Below the pieces are notes generated by a model, which did no database searches, had not been told where the DNA came from, and saw nothing but the letters and a program-made list of their open reading frames with translations. From Ptiloglossa arizonensis (Eukaryota; Arthropoda; Insecta; Hymenoptera; Colletidae): a DNA stretch of 64,000 bases. How positions within the stretch are numbered: position 1 is the first letter of the stretch; each line of letters starts with the position of its first letter. A program made the position numbers and the translations under genes. The stretch lies in assembly GCF_051014685.1 (NCBI RefSeq), contig NC_135051.1, forward strand, positions 14,093,557-14,157,556. The letters are read 5' to 3'. Below, piece by piece: positions 24,900 to 36,870 of this stretch.

Positions 24900-25225
24900 A
24901 CGGTCTCGTTCCCCTGATTTTCTTTTTCGCTCCTTCCTCTCCTTTTTTCCTTTCTCTCGTTTTTTCGTTTCGTTCTGTTTCCTTTTCCCCCTTTTTTTCT
25001 CTTCTTTCCTTCGCGCTACGCAACGACCAGCCCCGGAGAAAAGTGTCGCGAGAAGGGGAGCCGGGGGAACGGGAAGAAGAATCGCGCGCCTCGCGTTTCT
25101 ATGCCCGTGTTCGTCTGCAGGGTACACAACCATAGCCCACATGGATTTGGAAATGTTTACCGACCGTGCAGTGCAAATATTAATAAAACGTAATATCTTC
25201 CGAATGCGTGCGCTCGCAGTATGTG

Positions 25226-25281
25226 TGAGAGAAAAAGAGAAAGAAAGAAAGAGAGAGAATGAGAGAGAGAGAGAGGGGGGG
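25226..25281. repeat. GA/GAAA-rich purine tract
   Basis: Mixed GA and GAAA repeats ending in a run of seven G. Confidence 0.8.
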
Positions 25282-25635
25282 TCTGAGAGGCAGATTCGCG
25301 TGCCTTTTCTCATTTTTTGGGAGCAAGGGACGATGCCGAAAATAGGGGGACGCCTATGACATTGCCGTCTCGATAACTTTCGAGCAATTCTGCTCGTTTT
25401 CCAGCTGCATCTGCGTTTCCCCGCCCGTTTATGCGCCATTGAAGTTTCTTTATTGCTGCCGCGGCACGATATATGTAATTCGTTCTGTGAGTTAATTATG
25501 CTGATGATTCGTCGCTTCGGAAGACCTCCTTTCGACGGTAATGGATAATTAATGGGAGCTGTTTTTTATATTCGTAATCGTAAAGAGTCGTTCGTCGTGA
25601 TGCGTCTAGACGTATCGGGACCCGAGAGTAATTAA

Positions 25636-25854
25636 CGCTAGATTTACCGATCAGTCAAAATGATTGGTTGCAACTGCTTTCGTAATGAAGTTTACTTTAA
25701 ATTTCATAGTATGTCTTGCGAAGACGTTATAATTTTTTCTATTCTAAGCATGTGATCAATTTTATAAGTTTCTCTTTTTCCTCGTCGATTGGTTTTTATT
25801 TTAGATATGTACATAAGAGGTATAATGTTTCGAAATCTGTCGGTAATTCTAGTA
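25636..25854. mobile_element. Short piggyBac-like non-autonomous element (219 bp), single-unit form
   Basis: The left end is CGCTAGATTTACCGA directly after TTAA (25632-25635). The right end, read on the minus strand, is TACTAGAATTACCGA, followed on the plus strand by TCAA (25855-25858), one change from TTAA. The ends are thus inverted repeats of about 14 bp with a TTAA-type target duplication, as in piggyBac-like elements. A subterminal near-palindrome around GTCAAAATGATTGG is present. No transposase is encoded. Bases 25688-25756 align with the 69-bp unit of the array at 52720-53892, and the sequences flanking that segment (CAATTTT..AAGTT..CTCTTTTTCCTCG) also match. It is the unexpanded relative of the 52668-53989 element. 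Confidence 0.8.
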
Positions 25855-25858
25855 TCAA

Positions 25859-28800
25859 TCGAAGAGGATCTTTTCTTTCTTCGAAATGTTATTATTATGA
25901 AAATATATTTATCCTGTAATTATTCTTTTCCTATTCCTGTGCTTCGAAACAATTATATAGGTACACATGGTCTTGTGCGGGAAAGAATTCCCGATAAAAG
26001 TTTCTTTTGGAATGAAATTAGGAAAAAGTTGAGAAAGAATTAGAAAGAATTCGAAAAATCAACCAATAAAGATTTATGGGAGCCCTTTTTGTCCAAGGAC
26101 CTGAAATTGAAGCTTTCTTAATTTTATGATAAGATCGGATAACAGATTCACGATGAAACGTGAAGGATTACAGATATTTTGAGGTTAGGTTTAGGAAGAG
26201 CATTTCTACCGCACCTCATCCCTTTACGCGCTTCATTTTCTTTTACCTGGTCTCTCGCAACAAATAAATATTTACTTTACAAGTATAGTATAATAAATTT
26301 TACGCAATAATGACGTTGTGTGAAATAAATAAATATTTGTGTTTCCAAAGAATGCTTAGCTAGACGAATAGATTTTACACAATCTCACGGAACAGTTATC
26401 TCGAGTAATTCAAAATTTTGTCTCGATTTATTAAATTTTGTTCGTGATAAACGCCGATTTAATATTTGTAGCAGTTAATTTTTATTTTTACAATCGTATA
26501 TGTAAGAACGAAATGTCGAGTTTAGATCCTTATAAGTATAATATACGTACTTAGAATAATACAGGATGTAAGTATCTAGAATTATGTAAAGACAAAAAGG
26601 ATTAGAAGACAATATATTATTATACTTTTTGCGCTGAAAACTCTGTTAAGTAATTGTGCGCTCAATTCTGTATGCATCAATTAAGTAAACGTTTTCAACT
26701 CATTTATCACTTAACGAAAAACATAATTGGCACATTACAATGTACTTTCTTTCTTCTATAAACATAAGAGTACCGTATTTCAATTATCTAATGGTTGTAG
26801 CGTGTACGTGGTTCCATTCAAATTCATTGAATCGTCGAACTCAACTTTCTCGAAAAATAAACCTCGTATGAAAAAGAAAAATCTTACTTAAATATTATAC
26901 AATTTCGACCTATATTTGAACGACAAATCACTTTTTCATCCGATCGTACCACGCATTACACGGTTCTTTATATAATAAATTACGTAACTTAAATTAATAA
27001 CTCGTTTAATTGTATTACTCTTTTAATGTTTCCATGAATGGCTGGTGCGTTATAATGAAAATTCATTTACCAATTGTTGATCGCTTTATTTTCACACGGT
27101 AAACAAAGAGTTACTCAATGAAAGAGAAACGAACTTACACCTCGTATTATTAAATACAGCGAACAAAACAAACTCGGTTATGTTGTTATTAATTATGATA
27201 TCGATCGCGCAATGTTTTATAACGCTGCACCAGAAACCCGAAATTGCAGTGCGCGTGTCTGTTTTTCCAAAATGTCGGCTGACATTTTGAAGAAAATTTT
27301 TGAAAAGATTACAAAAGAAACACGTTCACGATACACAAAAGTCGATGTATCGAAAAAGTGTTGGATCATTTAATATCACGAAATATTTATATTATAGAAT
27401 ACTAGTCGTTAAATGAATAAATACCTTTTCCAGTATATTGAACTAACAAGATCAATAATACAACGCACAATCAGAAACAAATAATAAAATTTAAAAAAAA
27501 CCAGTCGGTTCAAACGAAATTTCGGGGTCAACTTTGAAAATTGAATGGCGTTGTTCTTCGTTTGAAAGTTGATGAATAAAAAAAAAATTATCAGTTTGGA
27601 GAGCTATTTTGCGTACAATTCTTACAAGATTCGCGAAAAATGAGCATTGTTCGTTTTGTTCGAATTTCAAAGGTAAGATAAAAATATTGTACATTATCGT
27701 TATATATTTTTATGAGAGAGATTTTAAATGTTAGGGTCGAGAATATTATGATAAATCAATTTTTAAAAATTACCGAACAGATAGACATCCATTATTGTTT
27801 CCCTCGAGCAAGTAATTTTTCTCGTTATTATTATTAAGGTAAAATATATAAAATATCCGTTAACATTTTTCAATTTCGATAAAGATTCGTTAATATCATA
27901 GTATCGTCGACAGTGAATCAAAGTTGCGGGTAGGTACATTTTTGTGTATAAAATATTATTGCAATATTTACAGGATATTAACAAAAACGAATTGAACACC
28001 AAGAGAATATTCAGTAGTCGTTAAACTAAATAAAAAATGCTTGGTCAACACGGATCAAAAAATATTCGGTTCTGTAAGCACAATTAACTTGTTGCTTCTT
28101 TAGCGATGGGAATAATATTGTAATATCACAAAGTAGATAAATACTATTAACAATTGAATTTAATTAATATTACAATTAATAACTATTATCAAAATTAAAA
28201 TGTATTCTGTCACGGTAATGTTTAGTATCGTTGCAGAATTTTATAATATTACGAAAAGCAATGCTGTTCACTTCTAACAAATAAATCAAGTATACCGATT
28301 AAGCGATTCAAACAAAAGAAAAAATTCCCGAGAATACGGAGTATATAGAATATTTTACACGTGTGTAAAAATAGATAGAACATTCTCATTAAATATCGCA
28401 GTACGAATATAACAAGAAAATCATTTATTTATACACCTCCAGCGATGAACGGAAAAAGGCAAATTGGTCGTAGTATTAATAAACAAAATCGGTTTTAAAT
28501 GTGATCGGTTTAATTTTTAAATAAATAATAGTAACCCACCGTTTCGTCCCATATTCTAGACCCTCAATGAGGAAGAAATTGAAAATGCAAGATAAAAATT
28601 CGTTTACAAAATTAATGGTATAAATTTGAAATAACAAATAATTTCTGTCAAGTAACAAAAATTTGCGAATAAGAAATAATTTGTACAGTACATTATACTC
28701 GGAAAAAGTAAAATATATTCGCATTTACATGAAATTTAAATTAATTTAAATAATTTACATAAAGGAACGTATACGTTGAACATGTTATACAACGCCAAGC

Positions 28801-28985
28801 ATACGGGAGAATTTAACACCGCTCAGTACTCGCAAAAAAAAATAGAGAAACACGTCCGATCGGCATAGCTCTGCAAATCAATTTGGATGCAGATCCAGAC
28901 GAAAAAAGACAAGGGGTTATCTCGCGTGAGAGACTGTTTCGTCTTTCTGCAAAAGATGTTCGACGCGTCTACCTATGGAAATGTT
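25859..28985. other. AT-rich gene-free DNA
   Basis: No gene or repeat array is recognised. A small perfect hairpin lies at 27268-27289 (CAAAATGTC, loop GGCT, GACATTTTG). The other frames are short and AT-driven. Confidence 0.35.
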
Positions 28986-29304
28986 CCTAGTTTCTTTTGT
29001 AAATAAAGTAACCCCATTCCGTGATAGAGCTCGATGTCTGGCAGCCAGATCTCATTCCACGAGAGCTACGCATAATAATATCGCGTCCTGCTCGAGGTGC
29101 AGGTAGCATGTGCAGAATAATGGCCTTTATGGTCCCCCACGAAGCACCTCGAACTCGTTCCCGTCGAGCTCTCCGATTGGCTGCCGTACGGAGCTGTCCT
29201 ACGGTCCCACGAATGTTTATTAGGACCCACGATATCTCCTCGTCAGTACAGAAGGTCCACCGATCTCGGCGGTGGACCCATCGGAGTTTAACTCGCGAAC
29301 GCAA
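28985..29304. other. GC-elevated island in AT-rich DNA, function unknown
   Basis: About 300 bp of balanced base composition with sharp edges inside very AT-rich flanks. It is open on the plus strand (29021-29332, 103 codons, starting at GTG) and on the minus strand (28987-29304, 105 codons). Neither product is recognised. A perfect 9-bp stem (GGTCCACCG at 29254-29262, CGGTGGACC at 29270-29278) with a 7-base loop lies near its right edge. It could be a lone exon, a conserved non-coding element or a transposon fragment. Confidence 0.3.
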
Positions 29305-29381
29305 ATTGTTGATCGAAATTCGGTGTCGTTGAAGTGTCGTTTGGAAATTACTATTAGAAAGTAACGCGGAAAATTGTGCGC

Positions 29382-29626
29382 GAAGTGATCGAAATTAAAG
29401 CAAAACTTCTTGCCTTGAAGTGATCGAAATTGAATCAAAACTTCTTGTCTTCAAGTGATCGAAATTAAATCAAAACTTCTTGTCTTGAAGTGATCGAAAT
29501 TAAATCAAAACTTCTTGTCTTGAAGTGATCGAAATTAAATCAAAACTTCTTGTCTTGAAGTGATCGAAATTAAATCAAAACTTCTTGTCTTGAAGTGATC
29601 GAAATTAAATCAAAACTTCTTGCCTT
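29382..29626. repeat. 35-bp minisatellite, seven units
   Basis: Seven units start at 29382, 29417, 29452, 29487, 29522, 29557 and 29592, all exactly 35 bp. The unit begins GAAGTGATCGAAATTAAATC and continues AAAACTTCTTGTCTT. The central units are identical while the first two and the last have single-base changes, which points to recent expansion from the middle. GAAGT at the start and ACTTC near the end are inverted copies. Confidence 0.95.
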
Positions 29627-32600
29627 CTTCGCGTAAACTTGAAACTATTTCAACAGAATTAATCTTACCATTTAAGACAATTAATTCTTGATCTTTGCAA
29701 GAAGCTCGTTCGACGAGTAATCGTTCAATTTGTCTATAATCGTTAGAGATTCCGAAAGAATCGCAACATATGAAGATCTTATAACATTGATTGGGTTGAA
29801 CGAAAAATTGACAATAGATTTGAAATTATTTGCATATTCGAGGACGAACAGATTTTAACGCATTATTCGCGAAGGATTCTTTCAATTATGTATTTAAATT
29901 CTTCGTCTTTAATCGTATCGAGATATTCGTAACGTTCAAATTACGTAATTTTTGCATTTGCTGTGGAACAAGACTTCGAGCCGTCTTTTTCCATTCGTAA
30001 CCGGTTAAATTAGAATTCACTTTTATAGTAATGTACAGATACGATTTACTCGACGATCCTATCGAAATCCGCAATTTGTACGATCAATAGCACCTCGAAA
30101 GAAATAACTGATCCTCGATATTTGAGTGTAATTCCATAAATTCGTGAACAACGCCGCATAAAATTAAAACGCGATAAAGTAATCATTTCCCCACCTTGAA
30201 ACTCCGAATAAAATATTCACGATTTCGCTTTTCGTTATAATTAATCGCAGCCCACCAGCTCGAGCCGTTTCGATAAATTAGAAAATATTTTCTACCGTAG
30301 TTACAAAGTTAATTCTCCTGTTCATCTGGCGCACACTCGTACTGTGGGGGGATGAAGGGGTGAGGGAGGAATGGCGAATACGTCAGTTTGCGATTTTATT
30401 CAATAAATATCTACCATCGCCGCCGACATTGATGGGCGTTGTTAGCAGAGTGAATTCACGTTACATGATCGTTTATGTAGCGCTTTTTAACCTACCGACA
30501 GACGAGACTTAGTTCTCTAATTTACATATCGATCCGGGCAAAATTATCGATATATACATTTTCATCAAACTATCGGTCTATCAGTCCCGATCTATTTCCC
30601 GTGAACGAGTATAATCGAGAACGATAATTGTAAATTCGACGCAACATCGATGCAAATACGTGAAAGAAAACGAAAGCCAACTTATTTTCCATTTTACTTA
30701 TTACCAGAGGTGGACATCGTGGTTTAGGTTAACAAAAAGAAGGCGCGAGTTACGCCGAAGTGAAATATTACATTTGGGATCGATCGCTTTCTAATAATTA
30801 ATCGATAGTAGGGAACTGAGTCGAATCGTCGTAAAAAAAAAACAGTGTATACGATAGAAATTAATTCTTTAATTGGAAAATTAAATTGCTCGGAATCATC
30901 GAAACAAATCGCACTCGTCGTAAAGTTTGCCGTTTATTGTTCGAGTAACATTAACGAATCCAGTCGAAATTCTGTGCAAGTCTTTTCGAAGGCTTCCGAG
31001 CGTGCAACTTTCAATGTTAATTCTTCAGCTGCTACGAATCAAATCTATTTTTAATCCAGTTACCCTTAAACAAAACTGAAATGGACGATTAATGGGTAAT
31101 ATTCTGAAAAATAGAGACCGGCCGTATTTACGATTCAGAGAGCTTATTGTCGAAGTGTCTTAAAATACAACAATTACGGAACATGGAAAATCGGGAATTT
31201 CTGACGATAATCTAAAACTATGTTTTCAGTATGAAGTGGATTATTGCTTAATGGGCCTTCATACTTAATTACAAAAACGGAAATAACGCCTTTCGACCGT
31301 TGTAAAATAAATTAGTCATTCGAACGATTTAAACGCAATATGCCGTGTTAATTTTTATCTTTATTTTCTATTGGTGACTCTCGTAAATATCGATCGACGA
31401 TGTTACTAAAGCAAAATTTACTCGTATATTTTTGTTACTTTGGTTTCAACTATTCATCGTTTACATCTTACTGTGTCAGAAATTAAGAAAGACTATACCA
31501 TCGTAGAATCTCATTACACGATAACTTTCATTCACTTTAAATTTTTTCAAAAGAGACGTCACTTCGACAATTTGTTCTCGTTTATTCAAATGGTACTCGT
31601 TGCTGCCAAAGTACCATTTTTCCCGCTCCTTGAAAACGCACAAGTAACTTCACCTTTCTCTAGTATCGCAACGTTTAGTTAATTTCAAACTCCATTCTCG
31701 ATTTCTAGATCTTCCTTCCAATTATACAAACGTCAAACTTTCTCATACCCGAACGTCTCGAAAAATTCTCCGATAAGCTTCCCTGTCCAAAGAATGTTTC
31801 AATCAATCCACGTCATTTCTCACCGATCGTTTCCAGACAATTCGTATCGTAATAAATTACTTATATTCCATTCAACCTCGCCAACACGGTATAATTTTCG
31901 TTACAAATCTAATAATTCCAGTGATTCGTTCGAAAGACGAATTTCGTTCGTTGGGAAGACGCGTTGATGTTCTTCGATGCTAGAATTAAGTACAAAAAAG
32001 AAAGAAAAAAAAAACACATAAAAAGGGACACGCGTACGATGGAAATTCGTTCTTAAATTACGATATTAATGAAATATTTTTAACCGCGTGTTCGGTGGGA
32101 AAAATCGAGCGGGACACGTCGGAACCGAGCGAACGAACGAAACAAATCGAGTTATTTGCACGCGCGGAACGACCAACGATGAATATCGTCGTACGAAGAG
32201 GAGACCATGGTTGGATACTTTGAAACCGATGAGCAAGGAACTTCATCTTCCGATGTTACCTCGATACCTTATCGAATCACGGTCGTGCGGTCGAGGGTCG
32301 AATCAATCGCGGTTATCGGCCAATGAAACCGTCATGAAGTTCGTTTCGGTAGTCGCCATTCGGGCGTTGGGTATGAAGAGAGAAAAAGAGAAATAGAAAG
32401 AGAGAGCCAACGTGCGCGAGTATAGATGGATGGAAGGGGATAGGAGGTTGGAAATTTTATTTCGAATCTTTACGAGGTCAGTTTCGCGGTGGTCGAAAAA
32501 ATATTCCGCGTAATTTTTCCGCAAATTCGTTGGTCGGTGGCGTTGGTCCGTCGTTTCGGTTGACAATTTCCAGGCGGTTCTCGCGCTTTACGGCCGACGA

Positions 32601-35170
32601 ATTGAAAGAACCGATACGGCGGGATCGATCGGGGCCCGATTTCCGCGCGCGAAAATGTTTCTAGATCGAAGCCTATTCGATAATTGAGTTTCTGCGGCTG
32701 GGCTCCGCGTGCCAGCTTTTAACCGGTCGCGAGGGACGCGGAGGGGACCGTTGGTGGAGAAAATTTCGACCCGGATGACTTGAATATTATTTCTCGGAAC
32801 GTAATTAAACGCGGTCGGTAGCCGAGTGAAATTTTATTGAGAACGAAGTTTTGTATAATGTAATTAGAGAATGCGTTGTTCGACGGCGCGCGGGTAATAC
32901 AGTCATCGATCGTCGAATATTCGTTTGATAAACTATCGAGTCGTGTAATGACCACCGGGAGGGGACCAGATCGATGTACGTTTCTTCATTTTTCGTCGAC
33001 AAAATTGTCGTTCGTCTTGCGAAACTTGAGTCGAGAATTCGAGAGAAAGTTCGAGTTATAGAAATCATTCCGCGAATAAATTTAACGATTAATTTTCCCA
33101 TTTGTATCAGTAGAGAGATTAGACTTCAATCGATGTTGAGAATTGTTGTTGATACGTGGCTTGGAAAAATTATACGCAGTTCGAAGAATCGGAAGTTGAA
33201 AAACGAAGAAGAAATTTGATAAATTGAAATTCTATATAATCTTTATTCGAGATAAACGGAAGAATTTTATTCGCGAGTATTATTCAAGCGACAAGACTTG
33301 TTTATCTTTTATTCAATGTGTACTTAATCTCTTTAATTGCGCGTTCGTTACGGTTTCATTATCGGGATGAGGTCATGAATAAATATAATTTTGTATCGAT
33401 TCGCAAATTACAACTAAATAGGGACAAATATTATTGGTTCCTATTTGATATTACGGAAAAGCACCGTAGTTTAGTTCGATTCAAAATTCCTAATTTCGAT
33501 ATCTCAGTCGATCACGTTTCGAGGATACGTTTCGATGAACAAAATATTCTGTCGTGTTTTTTGCATAAAAGAATTAGCTAAATTTCGTTGTCCACTTCAG
33601 TGAGATTAATAAATGGTAAATTAAATGATTCGTAAAGGAACTACAAGAAAATTGCTTAAAGTTGAACGTTTATCAAGAAAAAACGATGTAACAAACTGAT
33701 CAAAGTTATTACAAGTCTAATTAATCAATTTGGAAATTATGTAATGTATCAAATATCAATATTGAAAGAAAATCTATTTTTTTTTTGGTTGATATTTGTA
33801 TCGAGTGTTTGTTAGACGGTGTCAAAAATTGTCAAAATATTTATCGGCTAATTGGAAGATAAAATTGTTCGAGCGAGTGAACCTCCGATCGATTTGCGAA
33901 CCGTAACGGAAATGTGCGTAAAAAAAATGTCGATTATAAATTTAAGTAGCATCTAAAAACTCGAGCGACGCAGCTTTCAACGCGAGAAAAATTATAATTA
34001 ATCGTATATCGTTATTCCTTGGCAAAAAGAGATTTTTCAAATTTTACGAAAACAGAGCAAATCTCGAAGAAATTTCGCGCATAAAAAAATCTAACAATCA
34101 ACTTCCAAACGAATAACATTGTAAATGCATCTATACGAAAAAGAGAAGGAACAAATTTGTTTATTCAAGAACGCTCGTTGCACGAATAACAATGCCAAAA
34201 ATACACGAAACTCGCTAAAGATAATTCCTAATATACACGAAGAAAGGAGTTTAAGTAACGACCATGGTGTTTTATATCCGCGTAATGCATCTTAGGATTA
34301 AGCATACCATTTTGTCAACTAAATAAATTCAAGAGAATAAACTGAACTCCAGAGATGAAACAAATAATGTATACTCACAGTAGCAATACTTCGTACAGAA
34401 CAATTAACTTCAGGATAAACGATATTATTACGTTGCTACGTACAAGACAAAGAAAACACCAATTGTACCAGAAATGGTAAAAAATGCGAACGAACCGATT
34501 CTATTTTACGTTTCACGCTGGACCGATAAACGAACTCAAGAATATGAACGAAATTCCAGATACGAGTGAAAAAAAAAAGTCAACGCTCATTCGATGCAAT
34601 AGTATTTAACGAAAGCTCGCGTTACATTTCGATAAACACGGGAATCGTTCGATCGGATGATCCAATTATTCTGAGAAACGTAATTACGGGTCACCGCTGT
34701 GTTGTCCGTGTTTCGGGCCGGGTTTCTTGTTTAAACGAAATGTCTAACAATAACTAGGCTCGCGTAATTTCGTTGAAAATCGTGCAGGGCCAGGCGGAAA
34801 CGTTCGCTGACAGCGCGATTTAAAACGGTGTCGGTTCGGTTCCGTTGACAGGTTCAGTGAAAACGATTATAAAGTGTATCAGGCGCCGTTATTGCGGATA
34901 ATTCAAATTGCATGTAAAACAGCGCCGATTAATTCCGTTCAATTGGAACGAAAATACGGAAAACGCGAGCGCCGGAGCGGGGGCACTTTTGTTTTCTTTC
35001 GGGCGGGGCTGTTGCGCGATGAAACTGAAACGCGGAACCCCGATCACTTTCGATTTCTGATATCCGCGCGCGGCGAGACCGCGGAAAGAAGCGGCCACCA
35101 CCGATCGCCTCAGGTGTCGTTCTATTTTTCACGATCGCGAATTCCCGCACGGACCAACGCCGATCCTCCA
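29627..35170. other. Gene-free DNA, no array
   Basis: No gene is recognised. A 9-bp perfect hairpin lies at 31228-31265 (AGTATGAAG and CTTCATACT, 20-base loop). GC-richer patches at 32090-32350, 32520-32780 and 34950-35200 have overlapping frames on both strands and no family signature. A TG-/GA-rich block near 30343-30372 and an A-rich run at 31995-32025 are low complexity. Confidence 0.35.
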
Positions 35171-36870
35171 TTTCCTTCGTGCACCGTTCCAATTCGTCGC
35201 TACGATCGAAACCTCCAATACGATTCTTAACGCGATGTTCGTTCTAGCGGTTAACAATTTATTTCTCAGAACTCGAAAATTTGAAAATTAAGGTCATACT
35301 AGTTCATCGATCTCGAGTATTTTATTTTGTTCATTTAAATAATGGCGAATCGTACGTTTCCTTCGTGCCTCATTTTGATTCATCGTTGCGATCGAAACCT
35401 CCAATACGATTCTTAACGCGATGTTCGTTCTAGCGGTTAACAATTTATTTCTCAGAACTCAAAAATTTGAAAATTAAGATTATACTAGTTCATCGATCTC
35501 GAGTATTTTATTTCGTTAATTTAAATAATGGCGAATCGTACGTTTCCTTCGTGCCTCATTTTGATTCATCGTTGCAATCGAAACCTCCAATACGATTCTT
35601 AACGCGATGTTCGTTCTAGCGGATAACAATTTATTTCTCAGAATTCTCAAATTTGAAAATTAAGGTCATAGGAGATCATCGATTTCGAGTATTTTATTTC
35701 GTTAATTTAAATAATGGCGAATCGTACGTTTCCTTCGTGCCTCATTTTGATTCATCGTTGCAATCGAAACCTCCAATACGATTCTTAACGCGATGTTCGT
35801 TCTAGCGGATAACAATTTATTTCTCAGAATTCTCAAATTTGAAAATTAAGGTCATAGGAGATCATCGATTTCGAGTATTTTATTTCGTTAATTTTCGAAA
35901 ATAATGGCGAATCGTACGTTGCTTTTATGTCTCATTTTGATTTATCGCTGCGATCGAAACCTCCAATACGATTCTTAACGCGATGTTCGTTGTAGCGGTT
36001 AACAATTTATTTCTCAGAACTCGAAAATTTGAAAATTAAGGTCGTACAAGTTCATCGATCTCGAGTATTTTATTTTGTTAATTTAAATAATGGCGAATCG
36101 TACGTTTCCTTCATGCCCCGTTCCAAATCATCGCTACGATCGAAACGCCCAATACGATTCTTAACGCGATGTTCGTTGTAGCGGCTAACAATTTACTTTT
36201 CAGAATTCTCAAATTTGAAAATTAAGGTCATAACAATTTACTTCTCAGAATTCTCAAATTTGAAAATTAAGGTCATAGGAGATCATTCATCTCGAGTATT
36301 TTATTTCGTTAATTTTTGAAAATAATGGCGAATCGTACGTTTCCTTCATGCCTCATTTTGATTTATCGCTGTAATCGAAACCTCCAATACGATTCCTAAC
36401 GCAATGTTCATTGTAGCGGTTAACAATTTACTTCTCAGAATTCTCAAATTTGAAAATTACGGTCACGCGACATCATCGACTTCGAGTATTTTATTTCGTT
36501 AATTTTCGAAAATAATGGCGAATCGTACGTGTCCTTCGTGCCTCATTTTGATTCATCGCTGCGATCGAAACGTCCAATACGATGTTCGTTGTATCAGATA
36601 GTAATTTACTTCTCAGAACTGTCAAATTTGAAAATTAAGATCACGCGACATCATCGATCTCGAGTATTTTATTTCGTTACCTTTCAAAAACAATATCGAA
36701 TCGTTCGTTTCCTTCGTGTCTCATTTTGATTCATCGCTACGATCGAAACCTCCAATACGATTCTTAACGCGATGTTCATTATGCCAGTTAGCAATTCATT
36801 TCTCAGAACTGTCAAATTTGAAAACAAAGGTCACGCGACATCATCGATCGTACCGAGTATTTTATTCCCT
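35171..36870. repeat. 186-190-bp satellite-like array, nine units
   Basis: The landmark CCTCCAATACGATTC (or a variant) recurs at 35212, 35398, 35584, 35770, 35960, 36146, 36381, 36571 and 36749. Spacings are 186,186,186,190,186,235,190,178. Each unit carries GCGATGTTCGTT, TAGCGGTTAACAATTTA, TTTGAAAATTAAGGTCA, TCGAGTATTTTATTTCGTTA and AATGGCGAATCGTACGT. The 190-bp units have TTTTCGAAAATAATGG where 186-bp units have TTTAAATAATGG. The 235-bp unit holds a perfect-length 45-bp internal duplication (36187-36231 and 36232-36276). Units diverge progressively rightwards. No open frame spans the array. Confidence 0.95.

Larger units (their letters stand above)
23990..25445. promoter_or_regulatory. CpG island with promoter-type motifs
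   Basis: This is the strongest promoter-like block in the window. In order it holds an AAAATGGCGG word (24032-24041, YY1/Pho type), a 22-bp perfect palindrome centred on TCTCGCGAGA (24204-24225), a minus-strand G-quadruplex motif (24274-24302), a (GA)n run (24511-24547), a plus-strand G-quadruplex motif (24878-24899) and a second GA-rich tract (25226-25281). Many overlapping open frames on both strands are explained by GC richness and purine repeats. No exon or polyadenylation signal could be tied to it, so direction and target gene are unknown. Confidence 0.4.

Noticed and set aside
24448..25439. Overlapping frames of 121-235 codons on both strands
   Set aside because: Charged Arg/Glu/Lys or Ser/Leu-rich products come from purine runs and (GA)n repeats in a GC-rich island.
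29382..29626. CRISPR-like array
   Set aside because: The 35-bp units are contiguous with no unique spacers, so this is a tandem repeat in eukaryotic DNA.
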